A stretch of DNA of 64,000 nt. Source: an uncultured Eubacteriales bacterium (GTDB lineage Bacteria; Bacillota; Clostridia; Oscillospirales; QAMX01). Below the pieces are notes generated by a model. That model was given only the letters and a program-made list of their open reading frames with translations. It was not told where the DNA came from and ran no database searches. The stretch covers positions 342,943 to 406,942 of the forward strand of contig CAKTEH010000001.1 of assembly GCA_934546935.1 (NCBI GenBank). Direction: 5' to 3'. Every line of letters starts with the position of its first letter. Position 1 is the first letter of the stretch. Position numbers and translations under genes: made by a program. Shown piece by piece: positions 42,366 to 51,215 of the stretch.

Positions 42366-42935
42366 ATGCGTCTGTTTGTTGCGATCACCCTGGATGCATC
42401 CCTGCGGGAGGCTTTGTGCAGGCAGATGGATTTCCTGCGCACAGCAGGTTTGAAAGGGAATTTTACCTGTCCCAGAAATCTTCATTTGACGCTTGCATTT
42501 ATCGGGGAAACTTGCAGGGTTGAAGACGCGGTTTCGTGCCTTGACGCTGTGCAGATTCCTGCTTTTCCGCTTTCTCTGTGCAGACTGGGCCGTTTCCAGA
42601 GAAACGGCGGCGACATCTATTATGCCGGCGTGCATCCTGGCTGTGCGCTCTTCGCCTTGGCGGAACAGACGTCCGAAGTGCTGCGCGCAGCGGGATTCGT
42701 ATTGGAATACAGGGCGTTTATACCGCATATCACGCTTTGCCGCGCGCGGCCGGAAAGCTGGGATTTTGATTTTCCGCGGTATGCGTCCGCCACCCTGGAT
42801 GGCGGGATGTGGGTGGATGCGGTTACGCTGCTGCACGCCCACCATTTACAGGGAAGGCTGCTTTATACGCCGTTGTACCGGCGGGCGCTTTTTCCTTCGG
42901 AATGCAACAGCGGGATTTTGCAGGCGCCGCAGTAA
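42366..42935 (+). CDS. thpR: RNA 2',3'-cyclic phosphodiesterase (2'-5' RNA ligase family)
   Basis: A 189-residue 2H phosphoesterase. The two catalytic HxT motifs are HLTLAFIGE near residue 39 and PHITLCRA near 121. The N-terminus MRLFVAITLD is typical. The start at 42366 is 10 bases after GGGAG; an ATG two codons earlier overlaps the site. The family opens RNA 2',3'-cyclic phosphates to 2'-phosphates or joins tRNA halves. It follows DUF5131 by 60 bases. Confidence 0.85.
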   Translation: MRLFVAITLDASLREALCRQMDFLRTAGLKGNFTCPRNLHLTLAFIGETCRVEDAVSCLDAVQIPAFPLSLCRLGRFQRNGGDIYYAGVHPGCALFALAEQTSEVLRAAGFVLEYRAFIPHITLCRARPESWDFDFPRYASATLDGGMWVDAVTLLHAHHLQGRLLYTPLYRRALFPSECNSGILQAPQ

Positions 42936-42971
42936 GTTCATAGATGTGTAAAATGGAAGAGGGATGAGAAC

Positions 42972-43676
42972 ATGAGCGCGTTTATTGAGTTTGAACATGT
43001 TTATAAGACGTATAAGATGGGGGAAGTGGAAATCCCTGCGCTGGCGGACGTGAATTTTACGGTCGAGCGTGGAGAAATTTGCGTCATAGTCGGCGCATCT
43101 GGAGCGGGGAAGACAACGCTTTTAAATATCCTTGGCGGTATGGATACCTTGACTTCCGGTACGGTCTGGCTCGACGGGCAAAAGGTTTCCGGCTATAATA
43201 AAAAACAGCTTACCCTTTACCGCCGCTATGACGTAGGGTTTGTATTCCAGTTTTATAATCTTATACAGAACCTGACGGCGTTGGAAAATGTGGAACTGGC
43301 TGCCCAGATCAGCCGCGATCCGCTGGATGCGCAGGCGACGCTTATGCGCGTTGGATTGGAAGGGCGCATGGCCAACTTCCCGGCGCAGCTTTCCGGTGGG
43401 GAGCAGCAGCGCGTTGCCATTGCGCGCGCACTGGCCAAGAATCCCAAAATCCTGCTTTGCGATGAGCCGACCGGAGCGCTGGATTATGTAACGGGCAAGA
43501 CCGTTTTGAAGCTTTTGCAGGACAGTTCCCGGGAGACGGGCATGACTGTGTTGATTATTACCCATAACTCTGCACTGACTGCGATGGCTGACCGCGTAAT
43601 TACCCTGAAAAATGGACAGATCCGATCGATGGTCAAAAACGACCATCCGACGCCGGTAGAGGAGATCGAGTACTGA
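42972..43676 (+). CDS. ABC transporter ATP-binding protein (MacB/LolD type)
   Basis: A 234-residue ATPase. Walker A is [10 protein letters not shown]-loop [12 protein letters not shown], signature LSGGEQQR, Walker [13 protein letters not shown]-loop ITHNSALT. The DEPTGALD form is typical of exporters that work with FtsX/MacB permeases. Its stop is immediately followed by the permease ATG. No membrane-fusion protein gene is present, as expected in a Gram-positive. Confidence 0.9.
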   Translation: MSAFIEFEHVYKTYKMGEVEIPALADVNFTVERGEICVIVGASGAGKTTLLNILGGMDTLTSGTVWLDGQKVSGYNKKQLTLYRRYDVGFVFQFYNLIQNLTALENVELAAQISRDPLDAQATLMRVGLEGRMANFPAQLSGGEQQRVAIARALAKNPKILLCDEPTGALDYVTGKTVLKLLQDSSRETGMTVLIITHNSALTAMADRVITLKNGQIRSMVKNDHPTPVEEIEY

Positions 43677-46600
43677 ATGCTGAAACGCGTGTTTTTAAGA
43701 CAGATCCGGCAAAGCCTTGGAAGGTATGTTGCCATTATTCTGATTATTGCTTTGGGCGTAGGTTTTTTTACCGGCCTGCGGGTAACCAAAACTGCAATGG
43801 TACAGACGGCGGACATTTATCTGTCGCAGCACAATTTTTATGATTTCCGCCTGATTTCAACACTTGGTTTTACGCAGGAAGATGTGGATACGCTGCAGTC
43901 CGATGCTTCGCTTATAGCGGTGGAAGGGGAAATCGCAGTTGATTTTCTGTGCAGCTATACCGGCGGAGAGGATGTTGTCCTGTCCGCGCATTCTATCCCG
44001 GATACGGTTAATACTGTGGAACTGACGCAGGGTCGTATGCCGGAACATGCAGGCGAGTGCGTGATTGACAGCCGGTATGTCGATGCCATACCGGTTGGGG
44101 CGGTGCTTCGGTTGTCCCCGGCAAATGATGCGGATGTAACGCAGTCTTTTGCCTATGCGGAATATACCGTTGTCGGGGCTGTCAGTTCGCCGCTGTATTT
44201 AAATTATGAACGGGGCAGTACTGCGCTGGGCAATGGCCGGGTCGCGGCATTTGTCTATATGCCGGCGGAAAGCTTTACGGTGGATTATTTCACTAGTATA
44301 TACGTCAAAGTGGATGCGCCCGGCGAAATTTACTCTCATGTATACGAAGATGCTGTGGATACGTTCCGGGACAGCGTCGAGGCGCTGTGCGGGCAGAGAG
44401 CCGACTTGCGCTACGATATGGTGGTGCAGGAAGCAAGTGCTGAGATTTCTGATGGAAAGCAGGCGCTGACACAGGGATGGATTGAATACTATACGGGCCT
44501 TTCCGATTATCAAACGCAGAAAGCCCAGGCCGAATCTGAGCTTCTGGACGCAAAGCAGGAGCTGGACGCGCGCCGGACAGAACTTGACAGCGCGCAGGCG
44601 CAACTTGAAGCTGTCGATCTGGACGCCGCGCAGCAGAGCCTGGAACAGGCGCGCCGCAGCCTTGCGCAGGCGGAAGCAGAATATACGCAGCAGCAACGCA
44701 AGACCCAGCATGAGCTTGTGCTGGCGGAAAACGAGCTGATGCGCGCGGCTGTCGGGCTTCAGCAGGGAGAGGATGAGCTGGAAACATACAGGCAGGAACT
44801 GGAAAAAGGGGAAAAAGCGCTGCGCAGTGCGCAGGAAGCACTGGACGCGGGATTTGCCGAATATGAGGAGGGACGCATAAAGTTTTCCGCGGCAATACAA
44901 CAAGCTTTGTCGGAAATGAATACGCTTCTTTCTGCATATATCCCGGGCCTTGAACTGAACGGACTTGCTGATTTGAGCGCTGCCATCCGTGCCTTGGAAG
45001 CCGCGGGGATCCCGGTTCCGGAACAGCTGAGGCAGGGTTATGCCGAGCTTACGGCAGCGGAGGCGGAGCTAAACCAGGCGCACCAGACGCTGCTTGCCGG
45101 GCAGGAAGAATTGGATACGCAGCGCGGCGCGTTGGAGGAGGCTTATGCACAGTTTGCCCAGGCGGAAGCCCAGCTTGCCGATGCACGCACAGAGTATGAG
45201 GCAGGGAAAGCAGCTTACGCAGACGCGCAGGAACAGGCGCAGACCCAGCTTGACGGCGCCCGCGCACAGCTTGACGAAGCCAGGCTGGAAATTGAGGAGA
45301 ATGCAAAAAAACTTGCAGAAGCCAGACAGGCAAAAGAGGATTTTGCCGCGTATGACCGGCAATGGCAGGAGGGTTATGCTGCGTATGAGGATGCCCGCAG
45401 ACAAGCCGAAGAAGAGTTCGCATCGGCGCGTAAAGCGCTTTCCGATGCGCGGGAAGAGCTTGACAAGGGTGCACAGGAGCTATCCGATGCGCAGGCGGAG
45501 CTCTCCCGGCTTGAGAAGGCGGAAAGCTATGTCCTTGACCGTACCGCCAATGTCGGCTACGTTTGTTTTGAAAATGATTCCGGAATTGTGGAGTCGGTTT
45601 CCAGGGTATTCCCTTTGTTTTTCTTCCTGATCGCAGCGCTTGTGTGCATTACAACCATGACGCGCATGGTTGACGAGCAGCGGACGCAGATTGGTACGCT
45701 CAAGGCGCTTGGGTTCTCGGAAGGCGCCGTCATGGGCGGTTATATGTTTTATTCCGGAAGCGCGTCGGTCATCGGCTGCCTGGCAGGCTTTTTTGCCGGG
45801 GCGTATTTCTTCCCGCGGATGCTGTGGGAGGTTTATGCAATTATGTACGGCTTTGCGCCAATTGTATTTGTATTGGACTGGGGCCTTGCCGCGGTGTCTA
45901 TCCTTTCCTATTTAATCTGCGCGGAATTTGCAACCTGGTACGCATGCAAAAACGAATTGTCGGAGGTCGCGGCGGAGCTGATTCGCCCGAAAGCGCCGAA
46001 AGCAGGCAAACGCGTATTGCTGGAACGAATCGGTTTCTTCTGGCGGCGGCTGAAGTTTATGCAGAAGGTTTGCGTGCGCAATATTTTCCGTTATAAAAAC
46101 CGTCTGTTTATGATGACACTGGGGATTGGGGGCTGTACGGCGCTGCTTGTGGCAGGTTTTGGAATTAACGACTCTATTTCTGGTATCGTCGATATTCAGT
46201 ATGAAGAAATTGCTCAGTATGATCTGGAACTGACGCTGGCAAAGGCGGCGGATGAACAGCTGCGTAAAAAAATCGCCGCGGCAGGTGCGGACAGTATCGA
46301 AAATATAGCCTACTTTTATGAAAATACAATTGATGTTTCCAATGGCGGCCTGGAAAAAAACGCCCAGTTTGTAGTATCCGATAACCTTGCCGGATTTGTT
46401 GACCTGCATGATGAGAATGGGCAGATCCCCTGGCCCGGCGAGGGGGAAGCGGTGATTAATGATGCACTGGCCAGACAGTTGGGTGTACGCGCAGGCGATA
46501 CCGTTACGCTGCACGACAGCCAGATGCGGGAAATGACGGTATACGTCAGCGGCGTATTTACAAACTATGTTTATAATTATGTTTATCTGACGCCGCAGAC

Positions 46601-47171
46601 TTATGCCGCGGGTTTTGGGGAGGAAGCGCAGCCCAAAAGCGCCTATGTAACCCTGCGCGAGGGCTGCGACCCGCATGAGGTATCTGCGCTGTTAATGGAC
46701 TTTCGGGAAACAGCAAGCGTGTCTGTTACGCAGGATATGCGTGAGCGCGTGAACTCCATGCTTGGACGGCTTCGCTATATTGTTTATATCGTAATCATTT
46801 GCTCTGGCGCGCTGGCTTTTATCGTGCTTTATAATCTGACCAATATTAATATTACCGAACGTATCCGGGAGATCGCAACGATCAAAGTGTTGGGCTTTAC
46901 GCAGAAAGAGAGCGGGGATTATGTTTTCCGGGAGAATATGATTCTGACGGTTATTGGCGCGCTGGCCGGCCTGGGGCTTGGCATTGCCCTGCACCGCTAC
47001 ATTATGGCGCAAATCCAAATCGATATGATTTCGTTTAATGTTACCATCCATGCGCTCAGTTTTTTCCTTGCATTTGCGATGACGCTCGCGTATACAATTG
47101 TGATCGACTACTTCATGATGATCAAGATTGACCGGATAAAGATGGCGGAATCCTTAAAATCGATCGAGTGA
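43677..47171 (+). CDS. ABC transporter permease with long extracytoplasmic coiled coil (1164 aa)
   Basis: A very large permease. An N-terminal membrane segment (about 17-38) and a MacB-like beta domain (about 40-240) are followed by an Ala/Gln/Glu-rich coiled coil of about 360 residues (about 260-620) with heptad-like LDxAxxQLExA units and a short break near 415-450. The first FtsX triple membrane segment is near 640-770, a second beta domain near 830-1020, and the second FtsX segment near 1030-1155 (REIATIKVLGFTQKE). This layout is widespread in gut Clostridia as putative ABC permease; substrate unknown. The coiled coil could span the cell wall. Confidence 0.88.
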   Translation: MLKRVFLRQIRQSLGRYVAIILIIALGVGFFTGLRVTKTAMVQTADIYLSQHNFYDFRLISTLGFTQEDVDTLQSDASLIAVEGEIAVDFLCSYTGGEDVVLSAHSIPDTVNTVELTQGRMPEHAGECVIDSRYVDAIPVGAVLRLSPANDADVTQSFAYAEYTVVGAVSSPLYLNYERGSTALGNGRVAAFVYMPAESFTVDYFTSIYVKVDAPGEIYSHVYEDAVDTFRDSVEALCGQRADLRYDMVVQEASAEISDGKQALTQGWIEYYTGLSDYQTQKAQAESELLDAKQELDARRTELDSAQAQLEAVDLDAAQQSLEQARRSLAQAEAEYTQQQRKTQHELVLAENELMRAAVGLQQGEDELETYRQELEKGEKALRSAQEALDAGFAEYEEGRIKFSAAIQQALSEMNTLLSAYIPGLELNGLADLSAAIRALEAAGIPVPEQLRQGYAELTAAEAELNQAHQTLLAGQEELDTQRGALEEAYAQFAQAEAQLADARTEYEAGKAAYADAQEQAQTQLDGARAQLDEARLEIEENAKKLAEARQAKEDFAAYDRQWQEGYAAYEDARRQAEEEFASARKALSDAREELDKGAQELSDAQAELSRLEKAESYVLDRTANVGYVCFENDSGIVESVSRVFPLFFFLIAALVCITTMTRMVDEQRTQIGTLKALGFSEGAVMGGYMFYSGSASVIGCLAGFFAGAYFFPRMLWEVYAIMYGFAPIVFVLDWGLAAVSILSYLICAEFATWYACKNELSEVAAELIRPKAPKAGKRVLLERIGFFWRRLKFMQKVCVRNIFRYKNRLFMMTLGIGGCTALLVAGFGINDSISGIVDIQYEEIAQYDLELTLAKAADEQLRKKIAAAGADSIENIAYFYENTIDVSNGGLEKNAQFVVSDNLAGFVDLHDENGQIPWPGEGEAVINDALARQLGVRAGDTVTLHDSQMREMTVYVSGVFTNYVYNYVYLTPQTYAAGFGEEAQPKSAYVTLREGCDPHEVSALLMDFRETASVSVTQDMRERVNSMLGRLRYIVYIVIICSGALAFIVLYNLTNINITERIREIATIKVLGFTQKESGDYVFRENMILTVIGALAGLGLGIALHRYIMAQIQIDMISFNVTIHALSFFLAFAMTLAYTIVIDYFMMIKIDRIKMAESLKSIE

Positions 47172-47235
47172 TAAAATCCTGCCCGGAGCCAAATGGCGAG
47201 CACGCATAAGGACAACAAATAACCGCTTAGAGCAG

Positions 47236-47269
47236 CAACCGGCAGCAGTCAAGTGACTGCTGCCGGTTG
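47236..47269 (+). terminator. Terminator after the coiled-coil permease
   Basis: A perfect 16-base stem CAACCGGCAGCAGTCA with its complement and a two-base loop, followed by TTTAT. Confidence 0.88.
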
Positions 47270-47270
47270 T

Positions 47271-47480
47271 TTATACGATGAATCCATTGCAAATGATTCC
47301 CAAGGATATAACAATTTGACCGTCGATATGAAACCATCTGGCAGAAGAACCACTGATCATGCGCCCAATCATCATTTGCAGCTGTTCATCCGGCGCATCG
47401 GAGTTGTAGACAGCACGATGCAGCCGGTTGAAAAGCAGCCAAAGCTACTCTTGCTGCTGAACGAGATGTTGCATTTTTAG
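47271..47480 (-). pseudogene. Remnant of a sugar O-acetyltransferase-like gene
   Basis: A minus-strand frame reads KMQHLVQQQE, a TAG at 47445-47447, then LWLLFNRLHRAVYNSDAPDE and GRMISGSSARWFHIDGQ before a stop at 47271. The pattern (Leu-Leu-x-x-Leu..Asn, then ..L..SS...W.HI..) resembles the region before the left-handed helix of maltose/galactoside O-acetyltransferases. The 3' part is missing and there is no ribosome-binding site. The similarity is from memory and modest. Confidence 0.35.
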
Positions 47481-47501
47481 GCAGCATTTTTGGCACGACC
47501 T

Positions 47502-47519
47502 ATGCCAATGTTTTGGCAT
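47502..47519. promoter_or_regulatory. Palindromic operator upstream of the GC-rich exporter operon
   Basis: ATGCCAA and TTGGCAT form a perfect inverted repeat with a 4-base centre. It lies about 20 bases upstream of the -35 box, with an extra TTGGCA half-site at 47490. The position suggests an activator or upstream repressor not encoded in the window. Confidence 0.45.
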
Positions 47520-47539
47520 GGTCATTTTACCGTTCTGGC

Positions 47540-47567
47540 TTGCCGCACCCGTTTCTTCTGATAGAAT
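47540..47567 (+). promoter_or_regulatory. Promoter of the lipoprotein-ABC exporter operon
   Basis: TTGCCG (47540-47545), 16-base spacer, TAGAAT (47562-47567). Confidence 0.5.
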
Positions 47568-47611
47568 AAGCTCGTAAGGGTGGAGCTGATGCCGCTCCAT
47601 CGGAGGCTCGA

Positions 47612-47638
47612 ATGAAAAGACGGAGGAAACGCTTATGA
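47612..47638 (+). CDS. Possible basic leader peptide (8 aa)
   Basis: A micro-ORF MKRRRKRL with its own CGGAGG site eleven bases upstream. Its TGA overlaps the ATG of the lipoprotein gene (ATGA), and the lipoprotein ribosome-binding site lies inside it. A hairpin TGGAGC/GCTCCA precedes it at 47581-47599. It may couple translation; it may also be chance. Confidence 0.3.
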   Translation: MKRRRKRL

Positions 47639-49242
47639 AAAAGACGATCGCACTGCTGCTCGTGTTTGCCATGCTTGCGGCGCTTTTAGCCGGATGCGGC
47701 AAGCCCAATAAAGCAAATAAAGCCGCAGAAAATAACCGAGACACGGTATCCGAACAGCCTCAGAACGATCCCGCGGCGTCCGCCGGGCCGGCAGCGGAGC
47801 CGCCGAAGGAGCTGACGCCGATGGAGATCTTAAACGTCACGCTCACAGGCATGATGAACGAGCTTCGCGACATGGGAAGCCTCTTTGGCATGAATCTCAA
47901 CACGGCGTGCGGTCTGCCGGAGGACGTCGCGTCCTATCCCGTCTGTGATATTTCGCTGACGCTTACCGACCCAGAGGACGGCTCTGTTACCCTGCGGCAG
48001 CTGTCGCAGATAAATGGAGCGGATGCCATGGAGCAGCTTGCGATGATGGGTGAAGGCACAAGCCTGGAGGGCGCGGTGTACTTCCGGGGTGACGACATAT
48101 TGGTGCGCTCCGCTGATCTGTCCAAGCCTCTCATCCGCTATGCGCTGCCCAATGAGGGCGACGGCGCACGCCTTTCGCATTTGCAGCCGCTTGACCGCTA
48201 TCAGGTCTGTCTGGTGCAGGACGATCCCATTGATACCGCCGGCTCTTGGGAAAAGCATGTGCAGAATCTTGTGACCGCGGTCAAATGGAACTGTCCGGAT
48301 GTAGCGGTGTCCACCCGGTCGCTGTCCGCAGGCTCTCTGAGTGCGGAAGGCAAGTCCTATACCGTCAGTGCGGAGGGAGAGGGCGCGGATGAGATCTTCG
48401 CATGGATCGAGTTCAGCCTGATGGACGATCCCCTTGCCCACCGTCTGATCACTGCGTCAGATGGCGTGGCGCTGGCAGACGGCGATCAGCCCTGCAAGTT
48501 TACCTTCTACGACGCCAAAATGCTGGGAAAGCCGACGGATTCCATGAAGCTGACGCTGGAGGTCTGCACCGTAGACGATGCGCCGGCCGCACTGTTCGTG
48601 GATCTGCAGTCCGACGACGGAGCGATCCAGATCGAGCTGACGGTGCTTAAAAGCGGCGAGGAGACGGCGCAGCGAGTGTTTACAAAATATACCCACGCAC
48701 CGTCCCCTTATCTCCCGGCAGATAAGCTCGGCGGTTACGCCACACTTGTGGAAAACAGCACAAAAGGCGGTGTGCAGGAGAATATGCAGACCGTCTTCGG
48801 GCCGGATGGCGCGCAGCGGATGCAGTATCAGCTCCACACGGAGCGCACCGGAACGGAGGAAAACGCCGCCGCGAGCTTCCGCTTCCAGCTGATGACGGAC
48901 GGCTCGGGCTATGACAGCACCGGAACCTATACCCATTCGACCTCCGGCACGGTCGTAAGCGGCAGCTTCAGCGGCGAATTTACCACGGTCTCGGCGGAGG
49001 ACGGCAAGACCTCGACCATGCCCTTTACCGGCACGATCCTGGCAGACAAGACAGAGCGCCCCATTGAGTTTCCCGAGGTGGTCGAAGGCTCTGCCGTCAC
49101 GGTGACGACGCGCAGGGAGCTGAGCGATGCCATGACGGGAGTGGAGTATTATACGCCCTTTGACGGGATCGAGCTCCATCCCTCAGACGAGCAGCTTACG
49201 TATGCCTTTTTGTTCCTGCTGCTGGTCGGGGATGAGGAATGA
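47635..49242 (+). CDS. Lipoprotein of unknown function (535 aa), exporter-associated
   Basis: An exported lipoprotein with signal peptide and lipobox LLAGC (Cys20), followed by a low-complexity linker rich in Asn/Ala/Pro to about residue 62. The rest looks like a repeated beta-rich fold (CDISLTLTDPEDGSVTLRQ..; CKFTFYDAKMLGKPTDSMKLTLEVC; SFRFQLMTDGSGYDSTGTYT), similar in style to LolA/outer-lipoprotein-sorting-like barrels but not assigned. It is the first gene of a four-gene operon with an ABC ATPase and two ABC-2 permeases, so it may receive or present the exported substrate; that is inference. G+C content is clearly above the neighbouring genes. Confidence 0.75.
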   Translation: MKKTIALLLVFAMLAALLAGCGKPNKANKAAENNRDTVSEQPQNDPAASAGPAAEPPKELTPMEILNVTLTGMMNELRDMGSLFGMNLNTACGLPEDVASYPVCDISLTLTDPEDGSVTLRQLSQINGADAMEQLAMMGEGTSLEGAVYFRGDDILVRSADLSKPLIRYALPNEGDGARLSHLQPLDRYQVCLVQDDPIDTAGSWEKHVQNLVTAVKWNCPDVAVSTRSLSAGSLSAEGKSYTVSAEGEGADEIFAWIEFSLMDDPLAHRLITASDGVALADGDQPCKFTFYDAKMLGKPTDSMKLTLEVCTVDDAPAALFVDLQSDDGAIQIELTVLKSGEETAQRVFTKYTHAPSPYLPADKLGGYATLVENSTKGGVQENMQTVFGPDGAQRMQYQLHTERTGTEENAAASFRFQLMTDGSGYDSTGTYTHSTSGTVVSGSFSGEFTTVSAEDGKTSTMPFTGTILADKTERPIEFPEVVEGSAVTVTTRRELSDAMTGVEYYTPFDGIELHPSDEQLTYAFLFLLLVGDEE

Positions 49243-49305
49243 TCTGCCTGTGCAGCCCGCCATACGCAAAGCGCAGGGCTGCACCGGGTGCATGGAGGTG
49301 AAATG

Positions 49306-49971
49306 ATGCTGATCGGAAGCGATCTGAGCAAACAATACAGCGGTGTCTGCGCGCTGCATAGCGCCACCGTTCGGCTGCAGCCCGGCAGCACAACGATGCT
49401 GCTGGGGCGCAACGGCAGCGGAAAAAGCACGCTGCTCAATATCCTTGCCCTGTCAGCGGCGGCGGACAGCGGCAGCGTGCAGGTAGATGCGCTGCAAGGG
49501 CGCGCCGCCCGCGCTGCCATTGGCTTTGCCCCGCAGGAGGTCGCGCTGTTTGAGGAGCTGAGCGTGGAGGAAAATCTGCGCTGCTGGTGCCGCCTGCCGG
49601 CTTCAAAGGCCAAAGCGTGTGTTGCAGACGTGATCGAGCGCCTTGATCTGGCTGCGGAGCGGCGAAAGCAGCTGCGCAAGCTCTCCGGCGGCCAGAAACG
49701 GCGCGTCAATTTAGCGGCGGCGCTGATGAACGAGCCGCGCTATCTGCTCCTCGACGAGCCATTTGCAGGCTTGGACGAGGAAAGCGAGCGGCGCGTTCTG
49801 CGTTTACTGGGGGAATACGCAAAAAATGGCTGCGGGATCTTGATCGCCAGCCATCAGCCGCGTCTGCTGCGCGATTTGGTGGAACAGGCCATCGTCCTGG
49901 AGCGGGGCGAAGTGACATTTTACGGGACGGCAGAGGACTATTTTTCTGCACTGAAGGAGCGTGAGCTATGA
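49306..49971 (+). CDS. ABC transporter ATP-binding protein (ABC-2 exporter)
   Basis: An ATPase of 221 residues. Walker A is GRNGSGKST, Q-loop FAPQEVALFEELSVEENL, signature LSGGQKRR, Walker B LLLDEPFAGLDEE, H-loop ASHQPRLL. This is the CcmA/DrrA-like exporter type. The ATG at 49306 is 7 bases after GGAGG; another ATG is one codon upstream. The end overlaps the first permease by 4 bases. It forms one transporter with the two following permeases. G+C-rich codon choice as in the whole operon. Confidence 0.88.
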   Translation: MLIGSDLSKQYSGVCALHSATVRLQPGSTTMLLGRNGSGKSTLLNILALSAAADSGSVQVDALQGRAARAAIGFAPQEVALFEELSVEENLRCWCRLPASKAKACVADVIERLDLAAERRKQLRKLSGGQKRRVNLAAALMNEPRYLLLDEPFAGLDEESERRVLRLLGEYAKNGCGILIASHQPRLLRDLVEQAIVLERGEVTFYGTAEDYFSALKEREL

Positions 49972-51215
49972 GGCTGCGGCAATGGCTGAGCGTAGATCTC
50001 AAGCGTTTATTCCGCGGGCGCGGGCTGATTTTGGCGACGCTTCTGATGCCCATCGTCGGTATGCTCGTGTTCGGCTCGGTGCTTGCGCCGATGCTTGCCA
50101 TTCAAACGGACCTGCGCATTCCCTATGCCATCTGTAATATGGATAAAAGCAAGCAGGGGCAGAGGCTGGTCAGCATGGTCATGAACTCTGAATCCCTGCG
50201 CGAGATGAGCAAGGGCTACCCGGTCCCTGACGAGGAAACCGGCTGTAAGCTGCTGCAAGAGGGTCGTGTGGGCGTGCTGGTTTGTATTCCGGCGGATTTT
50301 TATCAGACCATGAGCTGCGGCGAGGATCCGTCGCTGCGGCTCATCTCCTATCCGGAGCACGGCTTCGATCAGACCATGGTTCGCCTGACGCTGGATGGCT
50401 CTCTGCGTGCGATCGGTCAAAGCCAGAATCTCATCGACGCGGTCGGTGCGGCACTGCGCAAGGCGGGGGCAGATGAGACTGCCGCCTCCGCCTTGCTGGA
50501 GGACGAGCTGACAGCCGGCATCGAGCAGTATGTGCAGCGGCGTGCCAGCTTGGTACATGGCGGAACGGTCTCTCCAGAGGGCGAGCTTTTTCCGGCGGAG
50601 CACTATCTGTCTGTGCTCTTTTCCCTGTTTGCGGCGTTGGCGATGCTGCCGTCCTTGCATCTGACCGCATCTGATCTGAGCGGCAATGTACTGCGCCGCG
50701 GACTTCTGACAGACACAAAAACCACCGTCTGCTATTTTACGGCGCGGTTACTGTCCGGTGCCGCCCTGATCCTGCTCACGATGCTCTTGCTGTTCCCGGT
50801 GGGCGCGATCATACAGGGCATTGTGATCATAGGAAGGCAGGGTGGCGCAGCCAAGTATCTTTCTCTGATGGCAGCACTGCTTTTGACCGCCCTGTGCTTT
50901 TCCGCTCTCTCCCTGTTAATTGCAGGACTGGTTCGGCAGCCGCGTCCGGCACTGTGGTGCGGCTTTTTTGCCGTTTTGCTCATGGCCGCCCTCTCCGGCA
51001 TTTCCGCAGGCGAGGGAATGCTGCCCGCAGCTTTTACAGCCATCGGTCGATGGATGCCGCTCAAGCCGGCAATGGGACTGATCGCAAATGTGCTGTTCAG
51101 ATTGGATCAAGTGCGCTATGTACAGGATACACTGCGCCTGACGCTGCTGCTGGCGGTGTTTCTGGCGGGCGGCTTTGCGGCGGTTCGCCGCGCAGGAGGT
51201 GCAAAATGCGTCTAA
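49968..51215 (+). CDS. ABC-2 type permease (first subunit)
   Basis: A 415-residue permease. An N-terminal membrane segment (about 20-43) is followed by a ~190-residue extracytoplasmic domain (YAICNMDKSKQGQRLVSMVMNSESLREM.., typical of ABC2_membrane_3/YhgE-like proteins) and five or six membrane segments from about residue 215 to the end. The N-terminal domain has the pattern in which a small V/L-N-x-D..G strand opens the exporter ectodomain. It starts 4 bases inside the ATPase end and overlaps the second permease by 10 bases. Confidence 0.82.
   Translation: MRLRQWLSVDLKRLFRGRGLILATLLMPIVGMLVFGSVLAPMLAIQTDLRIPYAICNMDKSKQGQRLVSMVMNSESLREMSKGYPVPDEETGCKLLQEGRVGVLVCIPADFYQTMSCGEDPSLRLISYPEHGFDQTMVRLTLDGSLRAIGQSQNLIDAVGAALRKAGADETAASALLEDELTAGIEQYVQRRASLVHGGTVSPEGELFPAEHYLSVLFSLFAALAMLPSLHLTASDLSGNVLRRGLLTDTKTTVCYFTARLLSGAALILLTMLLLFPVGAIIQGIVIIGRQGGAAKYLSLMAALLLTALCFSALSLLIAGLVRQPRPALWCGFFAVLLMAALSGISAGEGMLPAAFTAIGRWMPLKPAMGLIANVLFRLDQVRYVQDTLRLTLLLAVFLAGGFAAVRRAGGAKCV

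Noticed and set aside
47253..47480. 75-codon plus-strand frame after the coiled-coil permease
   Set aside because: It begins inside the terminator stem, lacks a ribosome-binding site, and the opposite strand shows the better (though decayed) coding signal.
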